Below, piece after piece: positions 23,101 to 36,293 of a stretch of DNA of 64,000 nucleotides. Both the position numbers and the translations under genes were made by a program. The notes under the pieces were generated by a model that saw nothing but the letters and a program-made list of their open reading frames with translations, searched no databases and was not told the DNA's origin. This DNA is from Chionis minor (Eukaryota > Chordata > Aves > Charadriiformes > Chionididae), in the NCBI GenBank assembly GCA_013398295.1, contig VZSF01001069.1, positions 86,780-150,779 of the forward strand, in the 5' to 3' direction. The stretch's first letter is position 1; the number at the start of each line of letters is the position of its first letter.

Positions 23101-26100
23101 TTCCAGTCAGTGGCGTAATAAACATGGCCATCTATTCTTAATCAGGGTGGAAGACTGATAGAAAATTTTGCAGTCTGGTCACCATGTACGGTCTCTTCTC
23201 TCCTTGATTTTTGCCTCTTGGGAGGCAGGTGTGTAATACTGTTTTAACATGAGTACAGCATTACAGTAGCTAACATTGTCTACCAAGAAAAGCTGTTTTA
23301 CATCTGTCTTGCATTATACTGACTTTTAGCCTGGAAGAATACAGTAAGATTAAGTGTCCTGATTTTTCAAAGGTGATGAACAACATTTTGCTTACTGACT
23401 TTATTAGGAGCTCCAGGTGCTTCTTGGAAATCAGGGTCTAATATAACTAACAGGCTCGCAAAGTACCTCCAGTTCATTGTGTTTTCGATAAGTGCAACTC
23501 ATCAAGGAAAAATATGTTTATAACTGATGTCCAGGCCTTCTCATCACACCTTAAAACTATCAGATTAAAATTCTTCTCGTGCAGGAATCTTTCTGTTGTC
23601 TTTCTCTGTAGCTATAAATCTCTGGCTTCAGAGAAACAGTCCCCTGCTGTGCCTAAAAGGACACATCTCCCTACTGTCATGATATCCAGCCCTGTAGCCT
23701 GCTTTTTCCCTTCTGCTGTGCTTTTCCTCCCTAACTGTCCTCTTATGTTGGGGTGAGACACAATAGACTGTTTCTGTTATCCTCCCTACACTTTCAGGGC
23801 AGGTGTGTATTTCCACAGTGGGTGGCACCATTCATTCCTCAGTCCCTGAATCTGCAGTTTTCTTGTTGGAAATGGCAGTGACTGACCACATGTGCACTAA
23901 AATTTTGTTCTTCATCTGTTTCAAGACCGCGAGCTGTGTCCCCTCTTTGTGTCTAAAACTTAAAACCTGGTTTACTTGCTGGATACAGAGAGTATTTTCG
24001 ATTTTTTGTTTCAGGCTGTGTGCCTTCCAGCATAAATGACAAGAAGAATATAAAGGGAGAATCCTTGTTAATTTTTGATGTCATTTCAAACTCTTTTAAC
24101 TGATGGATCACACTGTAATGTGACTTTTTCAAAATCATACTACCGGAGACATCATGTACCTACCTCACACTTAGCTGTCTGATGCCCAAAAACTTCCATT
24201 GCTTCTGAATATTTGTAGAACGCCACGCTTAATCTGCAACATCTCGAGTAAATGGAAAGTTTAAGCAAGACCTCCCAGCTAAACCAAAACCATCTGAAAA
24301 TAATAAAGTGTAACAATGGAAGAGACATTTTCCAGTATAGAAATTATATCATTTGAAACTGTGAGATGTTTTCTTTCCTGAGAAACAATTTTATTTTATT
24401 TTTTTTTAAACCCTGGCTGATTGAAAGTTGGCGACCAGTGTCAGAAAATGAAGTGGTATAATTTAGAATCTAATCTTGCATTCATTAGATGAAGGATTCT
24501 TTTGGTAATTTGCTGTATGCAAATGTGACAGTTTAGGCGTGTATGTAAAAATATGTTCCCTCTCCATGTTAGAGTTAAGGTATATGATGCAAAGTTCTTT
24601 ACTGACTAAAATTTGATTTCAGTGTAATTACATAAAATTTTCACTATTCTCGTGATTTTTGTAGAACAGGAATTAATACTTCTGTTTTCAGTCCCCTTCT
24701 CGGACCCTTTTATGTGCTTATTGTAAATGCAGACTGAGCTGTGCCACCGTGTACCACTACAGAGCTCAAAGGCTCCCCAAGGCCATCAGGATCCTGCCAG
24801 AGGAAGAACTTGCACAGCAAGCTGCAATTACTGTTTTATTGCTGTAAAGTGACTGATGTTGCTCCTGTATCACCCTACATCTTGCCCATAGAAAAGACAT
24901 TTTGATTGAGGCAGAAGAAGGGGCTTCAGCAAGTGGTGTGTGTGATTTCTGACAGTTGCTGGAGCAGTCATCCTCACTCATAAACCAGTGTAGGGAAGGT
25001 GATTAATGCTGTTTGAACTTTGTGAGAGACACCAGGTTGCTCACAGATGGGCCAGGATCATGAGCAGAGTAAAGCTATGTCTTTATCTCCTCCTGATAAG
25101 GTTTGCAAAACACAGTTTGAGTGTGGCACTAGGAATCACTGGAGATCTTTGGTCTTTTCTGCCTAGGGCATCATTTCACGTCATTTCTATTAGCATATCT
25201 TAGATGATGAAAACTTTTATCTTACAATATATAAGTTATTTAAACTACAGATCTTCACATTAGTTCAGCAAAACTTTCCTAACTAAAAAACATTCTTTTG
25301 TTTCATTTTCTGAGACAGTAGCTTTTAAAGAGGTAGAGTAGTTTTCTTCTGGTGTAATTCTGTTTCCATGAATTTCCTTTTTATTAATGCTGTTACACTC
25401 CAAATGTAATTTTACTGCTCCATAGTGTTTATGTTTTTGCAATTCCCTTCTATCTCTATTGCCAGTCCTCTGCCTGAAGTTACTCTGCTTTCTGTCTAAA
25501 TCAAACATACAAGGTTCAAAAGTACAATGAACTGAACCAAAAGCATAGTTATTTGCAATGCATGCCTATTTCTAAAATATAACACCCTAATAAGCAGTGG
25601 TTTTTTTCATGCTTTCATGTATTGTTAAGATTTTGAAGGTACTTCAGAAATACAGTTGTGCGATGTTTTTCACTCTGCCTCTCCTCGCACTTCACACTTT
25701 AAGAAGGAAAAAACAAATATAGGAAAATGGGTCGAATGGATTAGGAGAGGAAGGGGTGGGAACTGCCTATAGAAGAAGTTGAAGAAACCTGACACAGAAG
25801 CTTGTAATAAATCCAACTTTATTAAAATCTAGTGGAAAGAATTCTATTCATTTCAGTCAGGTTAATTAAGGCCTCCCAAAGAGGAAAGGAAAAGCCCTTG
25901 AATGCGTGGGATAGGCTTTTGCTTCTGTGTCGGTTTCTAGTAACATCTGAAAATAACAGTGACTTACATCAGTTAAGCACACTTATGGAGATATTTTCTG
26001 AAGGAAGGGCTGGAGGGAAAGATACCTCTCACTAGACTGGTTTACGTAATTAAACAAACCAGATGAACCCCGAGCCTTTTCAGATGTGATAAGGGGGCAG

Positions 26101-29100
26101 AGATCCCAATTACTTTTCCGTTTTTCTTCAGCTGTTTCAGCTTTGTTTAATTAAAGAGCTTACATTTTCTGTATACTTTTTAGGTAAAACTATGTATCTA
26201 AACTAAAAAAGCTATAGTAGTACAAATTCTTACAAAATACTTTGCTGTAAAACACTCAAGGAGCCAACCCATCTTCATGAGCAGTGCTAACTCACTTTCA
26301 AAAGCTGGAAACAAGAAGAGATGGAAATCTCTTAATAATTAAAGTGGTGTGAAGGATTAGTGTTTGTCCCTTGAATTTTTTAGCTCTAAGTAAGGACTTA
26401 ATTGATACTATCAAGTCAGAATTGTTTAATTGATACATTTTAGTCATAGTTGGTTTTGCTACTTAAAACAATGTCAAGAAATTTTGAACCGTGCTACATT
26501 AATGAATTCTTAAGCTGAAATTGCTTCATAGTAGAAGGGGTCATAAATGAAAAAAATGAATTGAAAGAAAAAAGAAAACATAGGCCTTTATTAGTAGCAC
26601 ACAGGCAATTAAAATTTTGAACTCTTTATACTTTGAGTAGGCTTTGGAGGTTCCTCTTTCTTTCTCTCACTCTGTCTTTCTCTTTTCTTCCCCTGCCTTG
26701 ATATTGGTCATAAGTTTCCAGTATTCTTCACTGTTTCTTGTCAGCGTAGTATTAAAACAATTATCCTTTGGAAGGGAAAGAGGAAATGTAAATAATAATA
26801 ATAAAAAAAAATCCAAACATTTTTAGGCATCATTAGTAGTCTCGAAGAGAATTCTATTGTTAGACTGTTGAAGCTTGTAGCATGTATTGGTAGCACTAAT
26901 TATGTCAGCACTCTGGGTGTTTTTTAGTGGATGTAGTATTGATAGCTATAGAATTATTCCCAAATTTTAATATATATAATCATATATTATTATTCCCAAA
27001 TTCTTAGATGGGAGTGTGCAAGGAAGCATAGTAAATGTGTCCTAACCTAGAATGATCTAACTTACTGAAAAGCCCCTGAAAAGAGTCATCATACAACACA
27101 ACTGTTGAATTGTTTTACATTAAGTGTGTGCATGCATGTTCTGTGTACACAGAGGTAACAAAGTAGAACTGAGAGAGTGAAAAGAGGGCTCTGAATATTC
27201 CTTTGCTAATAAGTCTTTTCTAATACTGTTTGAGAAGTAAAAGAGGAAAAGTATAGATTTATTTTTCAATAATACCTGAACAGTTCTTCTCATGGAAAGT
27301 TGCGTTTGAAAACTAAGAAATGTGTAGATTGGTTGTTTGTTTACTTTTCGCTTAAAGGGCATTCACTGTAAGTCTTTTTTTTTTTTTTTGATTAATAAAA
27401 AAGGAATCTAATAAAACTATCTAAATGTTGAGCCTGGAGGATGAGTGTGGAGGACACAAAACTCTCTCTGGCTCTTAGAGTTGGGGGTTAGACAGATGCC
27501 AGATATTTGCAAATAATTTTTCTATTTTCCCCTCCTGTGTTTTTTGCATGCCCTGGTATTTTTTGCTATGTCTGTTCTGCGACCAGCTCCCTGACAAATT
27601 TTGTGTTTGAGATCAGTTTACAAAATGTAGGGACTCTGAGCCGCTGGCAGATCGAGTCTTCGGAATTACTGACTTTTGAGTATCCAGTCAGCGTGAAATG
27701 TGTAGTGGATATGTCCATCCTTCCTTCTTTGCCGTGACTTCATTGCGTTTCCCTGTGTACAGCCTTTCCCCCTCATGGAGTGCCCTTCACGAGGCTAGTA
27801 GCATTCTGCAGTCATCTCTCTCTTCTGCTGACAGAGAGATGAGAGTCTTCTGTCTCTGCAGATTCCCCAGGAGCAGCTGAAGCCAGTGAAAATAGACTTT
27901 TTGGGTTCAGTCTTGCACTGCTAAGTCTGGCAGAAATCCCAGAGAAGCTACTGGGAGTTTTGATTAAGAACAGAATTCAAGTTTAGGACGATTGTTTGCG
28001 TTTAAATATAGATCTTCTGGTTTTGCTACCTAAACACTGAAGCACTGAACTGGTCTATAAGAACTAAAAAGGGAAGCTAAAAGGTAGGGGCTAGAAGATA
28101 TTTCTGTTACTCAGGAACAGTCACAAAGTAAGCTTCGTGTAACTGGTGAAAAGCATACTGGTCTTTTAGAAGTAAAGTTTTAATGATTTTGGCAGTGAAG
28201 TATGGCATGACAAATATGTATTGATGAAAATGTTCAATTTTAAACTTGCCCAATTTAAAATTAACTAAATATGAAGGTTTAAAATTGTTTATATTTGATC
28301 TGCTTTAAATTTTCAGCCATGTCTGTATTCATAAGCATTACTTATGCAGTGTCTTAAAAGCTATAGTTGCTCTAATAAAATTATATGGGAAAGAGTAATC
28401 CAGGTATTATCACGGATAGCGTTTGATGAAGCCAATTAAGAGCAGATTGCATACAGGCTGGCAAAATACTGGAGTGCCGAAAGTAAGCTGTTTTAGTCTC
28501 CCTCAGAGTAATAGCTTGCTATATGACAAACGGCAGTAAGGTGTTTCTTTGTTGAGAGAAGGGATGAATCCTCTGAATTAACTTCTGTCCTATATTTTGA
28601 TTGTTTAACGATACCCAGATTTACAGTGTCCAACTGAAAATATTGTTTAAGCCAGAGGTAAATTTCTAAAGCTCTTTTTTTTTGCTAAACAAAAAACCAG
28701 AGATCTGAAGAAGAGGAAGCTATATTTCTGCCTGTCCTCAGAGAGAACAGTAGGCTGGGGTTTTAGTTTATTATCAACTTAAACAAAGTATCGGGACAGT
28801 CTAGACAGTTTTCTAAAAGCAATATGTGAAACAGTTGTTTTTCCTACTTAAATTAACAATTAACAACTGCATTAACAATGCATTCAGCTGCATGTCTGTT
28901 GTCTTAATAGGGTTTCTAATCTGTTGAGGGTTTTTGCATGTTTTTCTTAACTTACGAAGGAATTGGTTGTGAATATGCATGCATTCTGAAGGCCTGCCTA
29001 ATGCGGCTATTAAGAAGAACGCAATTAATGGGAGAGACTCCATGGCTGCAGTCATTCACTTTTACCTAACTTCAGGAGAGGCTTCGTTGTGCATTATGGT

Positions 29101-29536
29101 ACTTAAATTTGTTTTGACTCTGGGTTGTGGCCAGATGGGGGCTAATATGTAAAGACCATCTCCTTTTATGTCTTCCTTCTTTTTTTTTGACCTCACAAAG
29201 TAGCATGCAGGTTGCCAGATGGCTGAAAAAAGCCTTAAGCCACTTCTCCACCTACCTCAAAATTGTAACTTATGTTTTTCAGGTACTTTTAAGTTTTGCA
29301 GCTGTAGAAAACTACATTTTACACCTTTAAATTGTCCTGAGTGCTGTTCCACACTCAGCTAACTGAAATATGTCCCAACATGCCTTGGTGAGGTCAGAGT
29401 TTCTGAGGATAATTAAGTATTTGCTGTGGACCTGTTCTGCAAACCGTTCTCCATGAGGGTAGTCTTAACCATTATAAAATGCCTCACTTTCATTAGCGGG
29501 TTTCTGGCATGAGTAATGACACTGAACTACAAAGCT

Positions 29537-29560
29537 GGGGTGGTGAGGGTGGGGTGGGGG
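29537..29560 (+). other. Potential G-quadruplex tract in intron 5
   Basis: Four G-runs of 4, 3, 4 and 5 bases are separated by TGGTGA, T and T, which fits the G3+N1-7 quadruplex rule. It lies on the coding strand of FBN2. Function unknown. Confidence 0.55.
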
Positions 29561-32500
29561 AGTCTGCACTGTGCTCTTTACGCTATTCTTCAATACTCTC
29601 AGAAGTTTATCACATCTGCAGAACTGAATCTTTAAATTTCCTCTTTGCTGACCAGGGATTCTGTTTCTTTGAGGTTGAACTGAGTAGCACTGATTTCCTG
29701 GGGTGGGGAACCAAAAACCTGTAGAAGATGTAATTGAAGTTTTCATATTATGGTCCAGGAAAGTAGCATATTTTCTTTGCAGGCTTATAGCAAGGTATTG
29801 ACTTCTTAATTGTTGTGATATGAAGGAATTAAGAAATACAATGTGCAATTGTCTGGCTTTTCGGAGTCCCAAGTTTTAATGAGTAATATCTTTTTTTCTC
29901 TTCATCATGGGGGCAAATTTTGTCTTGTCAGTGAAATTTGAATACAAGATTTTGTGCAGGGTACGGAGTTTCAGCAGAGGTAAGGAGAATGCCTTGTCAT
30001 TGAAAATCAAAACATCCAGCTCTCAGGCTGTCAGAAGAAATCTTTCCGCACTCCACTGTTCTACCTACAAAGCTCTGTTGGTAGTACAGCGTGCGCTCCC
30101 AGTGAGGGTTTAAATGACCTTGCCTTCACTCTGGTCTTCTGATATTTGGTGGGCTTAGGTCTTGCCCTTGCCTGGATGGTGGAGAGGAAAATCTCTGTCT
30201 TCCCTTTCCATTAAAGTTTTGAGGTCTGGGGCTTTGGGAACATGTATTATTTGTTGTGCTAAGAAGCCTAGTTGTGGGCTAGAATGCCAGTACGCTAGGA
30301 ATTCCTGTAACTGGGCGGAGAGACATAAGAGGAGACAGGACTAGCCAGCAAGATACACAAGAGTTACCTCGCTGCTTTCAATTGTGTAGATATCTCAGCA
30401 AATTAAAGATGTAAAAAGCTAATATTAGGGTATTTGGTATGAACTGCTGAATCTTGCAAAAAATTATTCTTGTGATTTCTTATCTCCATGTAGACTTTGC
30501 ACAGGGGTAATTCAGCCTGCCACTTCTTGTAATAACTGATGATTAGTAGTTTGTTGTGTGTCAGGTTGTGTGTTAAGTTTTCTCTCATAGAAGTACTTCG
30601 TTAGAGTCCAATATCCAAACTCGGATGCAAACTTTATATAGTAGTAGGGCTTGTGGAAGTATAAGGAAATGCATACATTTACAAGAAGCTCCAAACAAAT
30701 CAAAATTAGAGACCTTGCTGTAGCCAGGATTCAAGTCTATTTGTTTCCCAGCTTTTATTCTACACTTGCAGTTTTGTAGCAGTCTCTGTATGATACTGCA
30801 GTTGCACATGGCAACATGGTCTTCCAAGAAGTTTGTAAGTATATGGAAATACTTTGCATCTGAAAGCAACTAAATTCTATAAATGACAAAAGCAAAGTAT
30901 TTCCATCTTTCTATTTTCTCTGCTTTTTGTGTGTGTATATTTATCAAAGTGTTTTGTGTCTTAAAGTATTAGAATAATTTATTCAATGTTCAGTTTTATT
31001 ACAGAAAATTGCATTTTATTTCAGAAATATTGTTCTGGTACTTTGCCATCCTTCCCATGTTCTTAGGTGTGTAAGAATGAATTATTTTTAATTTAAAAAA
31101 AGAGGGGTTTAAGATCTGCAGATAGTACTACACTAATAATTTATCTGCTTAAAACTGACATAATACCTATTATATTAAAATGGGTGTGCAAACCCTGGAA
31201 TGTTGTTTTTGGAAAAGAACTGCTTTCACTGTTCCAGGAAGAGGAAGATGATAATGTGCTTAGAATGGACATGATGGCAGTACTGTTGGAAACTGGAATT
31301 TTGCTAAAAGCTGCAAACCTCACATAGACTGCTGCGTTAAACATACTTTTCCCCCCCTTTTTTCATTGGAGCTGCCCTCCACGCCCTTATAATTGCCATG
31401 TATATATTAAGTTGCCTCATCAATTGCAGCAGTTTGTGTGATGGAAAGTACTGCATCGCAGAATCTGGTCAGAAATGGTCATGTGGGGCCAGTAGAATGG
31501 TAGTAAAAATTCAGCTTGAAAATGAAAGCTGTCAGCTGTGTAAAAATGTCCTAGCCTTCATGATATAGTTAATGTAAATGTTCAAACCTTTTTCAACTAT
31601 AAACTCTTTTTCTTCACTATTACATATCAAAATAAATTTTATAAAAAACACTGCTTCAGACAATGGCTAAAGAACCTTCTGTGGATGTGTCTCAACTTTG
31701 AGTTATCCGTAATTTAAAATGTTTAAAATGCTTTGGTGTTCATTGTTTTCATGAGTCATAAACTTAACTGTATTAAATACTTAATAAAGAATTTGACACA
31801 CAAGTTTTCTTTTTAAAAAAAGGGAAGGGGGAAGGAGGCTCAGACTTTACTATTCAGGCTTTGGTGTATGTGAACTCCTCAGTCTAACTCAGTCTAGTCG
31901 TACTGCCCATAGACTGTTTTTTCCAAAAGAAATTAAGAGCTTTGCCAAGTCTCTTTTATTTTCCAAGAGGCTAGCTCTCGTTTTCAGCCAACAATCTTTT
32001 TTCCGTAACTTGTTGGATGTCACCTTTGAAAAAAATGCTTTTTATTTATATCAAGCCTGAATCAGTACAATTCATCTAACTTCTTGTTACCTTTGAAACC
32101 TCCCTTACGGTGAACCCTCGGTGTTGGCAGCTAAGCATTACTGCAAGAAGAACAATTTTCCATATTAACATGATTAAAATACTGAAGGCAAAACAATTTT
32201 AGATAATCTTTAATAAAACAAACATGTACCTTTGTAATGTTTAAATATCTTTTTGCATACTGTGACTTATGATCTGCAGATGTTGGAGTTGAACAAGAAG
32301 AATAATATTTGCATATGCATACATTTCAGATTTGTGGTCTGAACTCAAGTACAACCATGAGTATTACCAACCCTTTCGTACTCAGATGAAAAGTTAATCA
32401 AAGAAAGCCTTGATCTCCCATTTTTTGGAAACACAAGGACTGGGCAATGCTGTCATTTATGCGGAATCAGTGGGAGAATGGGGTGTACCTTCCTTTTCTT

Positions 32501-35500
32501 GTCCTGCTGATAATATGGTAGGAGTCACACATTGTGGGACTTCCCCTTGCAGGAAGATGGAGCTCAATTATCCATTTAATTATCGAAACATATAGATTTC
32601 ATATTGCAAAGGGGAAAATTCAGATATAGCTGCTTTGACGAATCTAATCGGTAATCAAGGAGCAAGTGCTGCAGCAAGCAGCAAAAATAAGTTTCAGGTT
32701 TCTGGCGACCTCTGAATTTTAATGGAAATTATGGTGAAATTTGCCACAGCATCCTATCAGAAGTGTAATAAAGACAGTTGCATCTCCATTCCATTTCCTG
32801 TTGGATCATCTTCTACCAAGGTGACTTTAACTTCACCTCTTTGCCAATATAGACTTAATCTCTCCACTCTGAAGGTTCCCTGGCGTGGAGTCCAGTCTCT
32901 TGGACTTTTACCCGGTGTGGTAATTTTTCTTTTGGAAGGGAATAAAGTTCCTGGTAACTCTACTAGCAGGTACTACATTCCAGCATTCAGGTCCCATGTA
33001 TTAGGTTGTTTATCTAATAATGCTGATGTATGAAATCAATTTTTGAGGTGTCACTAATAATAATAGTTTACTACACTTGAGCCTGTAAGTGAGGCAGTAG
33101 AAGTTGGAATGACTTACTTTTGCATCCCTTCATTAATATTTGCTAAATCATACTTATGGGAGAGAGGTTCTGAAAAGTCCTTATGAAAGGCAAATTTGCT
33201 TTGTAAGGAGGTGCAACAGATTTATCACGTATTGGGTTTTGTTATTTAACTGACTAAAGGGAGGAAAGGTATCTCAGACCTCCTCCTTTACTCACTCCTC
33301 ATGTGATTTGTACTGATCAACATGTCTAATGTTTTCAGTATTTTATTTTCAGTAATAGAAGTATTAATATTCCAAGTAGCTTATAGTTAAAAATATTTAC
33401 TTCCAGACACATCACTTCCTTGTTTAGTTATGGTTCTGTGGAGTTTTTTTTAATTAAAAGTGATGGAAGAGACTTTACAGTTTCTTCCTGCTAATCTTTC
33501 TAGCACTCACAGGAAATAGAGAATTTGTGATAATATGCTCTGCCAGCACTGCAGTCTATGTCCTTCTACCCTTCTGGGGCTTTTAATAATAGGCTTTATG
33601 TAGGTGCAGGAGATTGCCACGGCACCATGAATAATACTGTAGGGCTTGACACAGAAACAGCATTTTAGTATTGCGAGCATTCTGTTAAAATTTCAGTCTG
33701 TGCTTTCCCATGGAAAGAAACTTCAGGTTTCCATGTTCTTCCAGATAACTTGCAATGGACATTCCAACATGTCTTGATGCCTTTTTACTTTTACTTTTCT
33801 TTATGTCTCACTTTTTTTAGTTACCTGAGAAGAGGTAAAATTATCATGGGCAGGAGTGGTTAGTTAACATAGTATGAAGCTGTGGAGCCTAGGAATGTCA
33901 CAAAATTCAGAGAGAAATTGTATTCTTATATTTTAGTGTTTTTCCTGAATGACAACAAATGGTAGTTTGGATGTTAAACATTGTGTTTTGTGTAGTGGGT
34001 GTTAGACACGAGGAGGAAACTATGGCAGAAAAATTACCCCATGTCTACTTACAGCAGGCTTTTTACACCTTCGTCTGAATCATCTGATACAGGAGATCAG
34101 GTGATCAGAGATACAGGAAGAAAAACAAAATAGATGGATGTTGGACCATACGTAACACTAGAATTCTTGCATTCTTACATCCTTGTGGCACGCTCCTTCT
34201 CAAATAGCCTTTTTAAAATTACAGGTAGAATTAGAATAGACGTACAATTTTTTAAAATGGAATTAATGAAAAAGATACCAAGAACCATGATAGCTGGATA
34301 GTCCCATCTATGAATACAGAATGCAAACTTCTATGGAGGAATGGGAATGCCTTAGAATAGTTAAATTCAGAAGTTAAGTATGCTGTTTCCAGTTTTGGGT
34401 TGGTTTTTTTTATGTTGATGCCAAGAACAAAGTACTTCTTAATAAACTTAACTATATTAACAATTTGGATTGCTGATAAAGGTTGTCATTCTTAAAGTCA
34501 TGGTGCATATTGGATATAATTTTCTGAGGTTAAAAAAAATGCGTAAGACATATGTGCTGAAAATCACTTTCTTTCACCAAAGCAGTTACCCTTTCTAAGC
34601 AGTAAATGATTTATAACATGTGTTCTAACATATGTTCTTTCTGGCAAAATTATCCTGGCAGCAATGCTGTGAAAGGAGCAAATGAAGAAACACCTAACAA
34701 TAAGACAAGAAAACCAATATGGAAAATATGATTGCTTCATAAACTCAGGGTTTTTTAAGGTCAGATGAACCATTATAATAATATAGTCTGACTGACTGTA
34801 TAAAACAGACCATAGAATCTCACATGATAATTTCTAAATCAAATCCATGGCTTCATTTGAAAGTATAAAGTATCTTCAGAGTGGCATCTAATTTTTGTAT
34901 GTTTGCTTCCTGTACTTTACTATTAGCGCGAACACGCTTGCTTCACTTCATATTGTAAAATCTTACATTTTCCTCTTAGGATACAAGACCTGGCATTACT
35001 CAGGCTCTTTACCTTTGGATTTCATTTTGGATAAACCAAATGAATAAAGATGTTTAAAGTGGATACATTTCTTATGGATAATATTTTAAATTACAATATT
35101 ATTTTAAAATATTAGTACTACTATCGAGCATGTGTCTGAGAAAATATTCTTCTGACTCTTTGTATAATTTTTCCAGTTTTTCAGCATCCCTTTTGAAATG
35201 CAGTTGCCATAGCTGTGCAAAGAACCACTCTTGCCAGGTGCAGATAGCAGGTTACTTCCCTGTTGCTATCTGGAAGTAGTCTGGGTGCTAGGTTTCCGCT
35301 TCTGTAGTGCCAAGGTTTTAGAGGCCGCATGTTCTCTTAGGAGCTCAGCATTTGTTGCTTAGGTATGTCATTATTCTGGAGTGTCATTCAGGATCTCAGC
35401 ATTTTGGGTTAAATTTTTTTTCTTTGTAAATCTACCTGAAAGTTTAATAATAATAATTTAGTTTGTTCTTCTACTGTTTAAATGGCAGTAGTTGGATTTT

Positions 35501-36258
35501 TACATGCCCTCCTGCAGAGTTACACTGGCGGAAGTTGCTTGGTTATAAAACCTGAGCATTACGATTTATGCATTCTCTGTTAAAGGCATGGGTAGGCACA
35601 TACATACAGGTTTCCAGAGCATATATTTCTTATTTCATAGTATATATTAAGCAACGAGTGTATTGATATCCCTTCTTCTTGTATCTGTCTGACTTGTTCA
35701 TATTCCCTTGCACAAGTACTCTTTGCAGTCTGGTTATATTCTCTAATCCTTCTTTCAAACACAACCTCCAAACTGAACTTTTCACTACTAGGGTTGACAG
35801 AGTATACAGATAATCATCTTATGTCTTACAGGAAGGTAATGGAACTCAAATGCAATTCACAACTCAAGTCTAAGTACCAAGTTTAATCTTGTCTGGTTGA
35901 ATTCCAAACTTCCTAACATAGAAGATCTTTGGCGAACATATTCGTTCACCAACCATTAAATAGAAAAATACATAATTTTTATTTTTACTCCTACTGTAAT
36001 TGCTTCATGTTATCCGAAGATTGGTCCTATAAAATTGTATCTCAGAGAACAGATGCTTTAAAAATATAATACTGTCCAGCAGAAATACTTATTTTTTGAA
36101 TAGGAATTCCAGAGTGAGCTGGGATATTGAGATTTTCAGTCCTGGTGAATGCAAACTTTAGAAAATTTGGAGATGCATAATAAATCATTATCTGATTTCA
36201 TTATAGGGGCCATTCCCCCATGAAGAACGGGACTCCATTTGAGTGCATGGAGTAAGGT

Positions 36259-36293
36259 GTGCATGACCAGCCATCATGGTGGTCATCATGCAC
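36259..36293. other. Imperfect hairpin (gtgcatg...catgcac)
   Basis: The arm gtgcatgacca (36259-36269) pairs with tggtcatcatgcac (36280-36293) with a three-base bulge. The loop gccatcatgg is itself nearly palindromic. A wider inverted pair, gatccatgca near 36316 and tgcatggatc near 36391, lies just downstream. It may be a remnant of a small inverted-repeat element. Confidence 0.45.
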
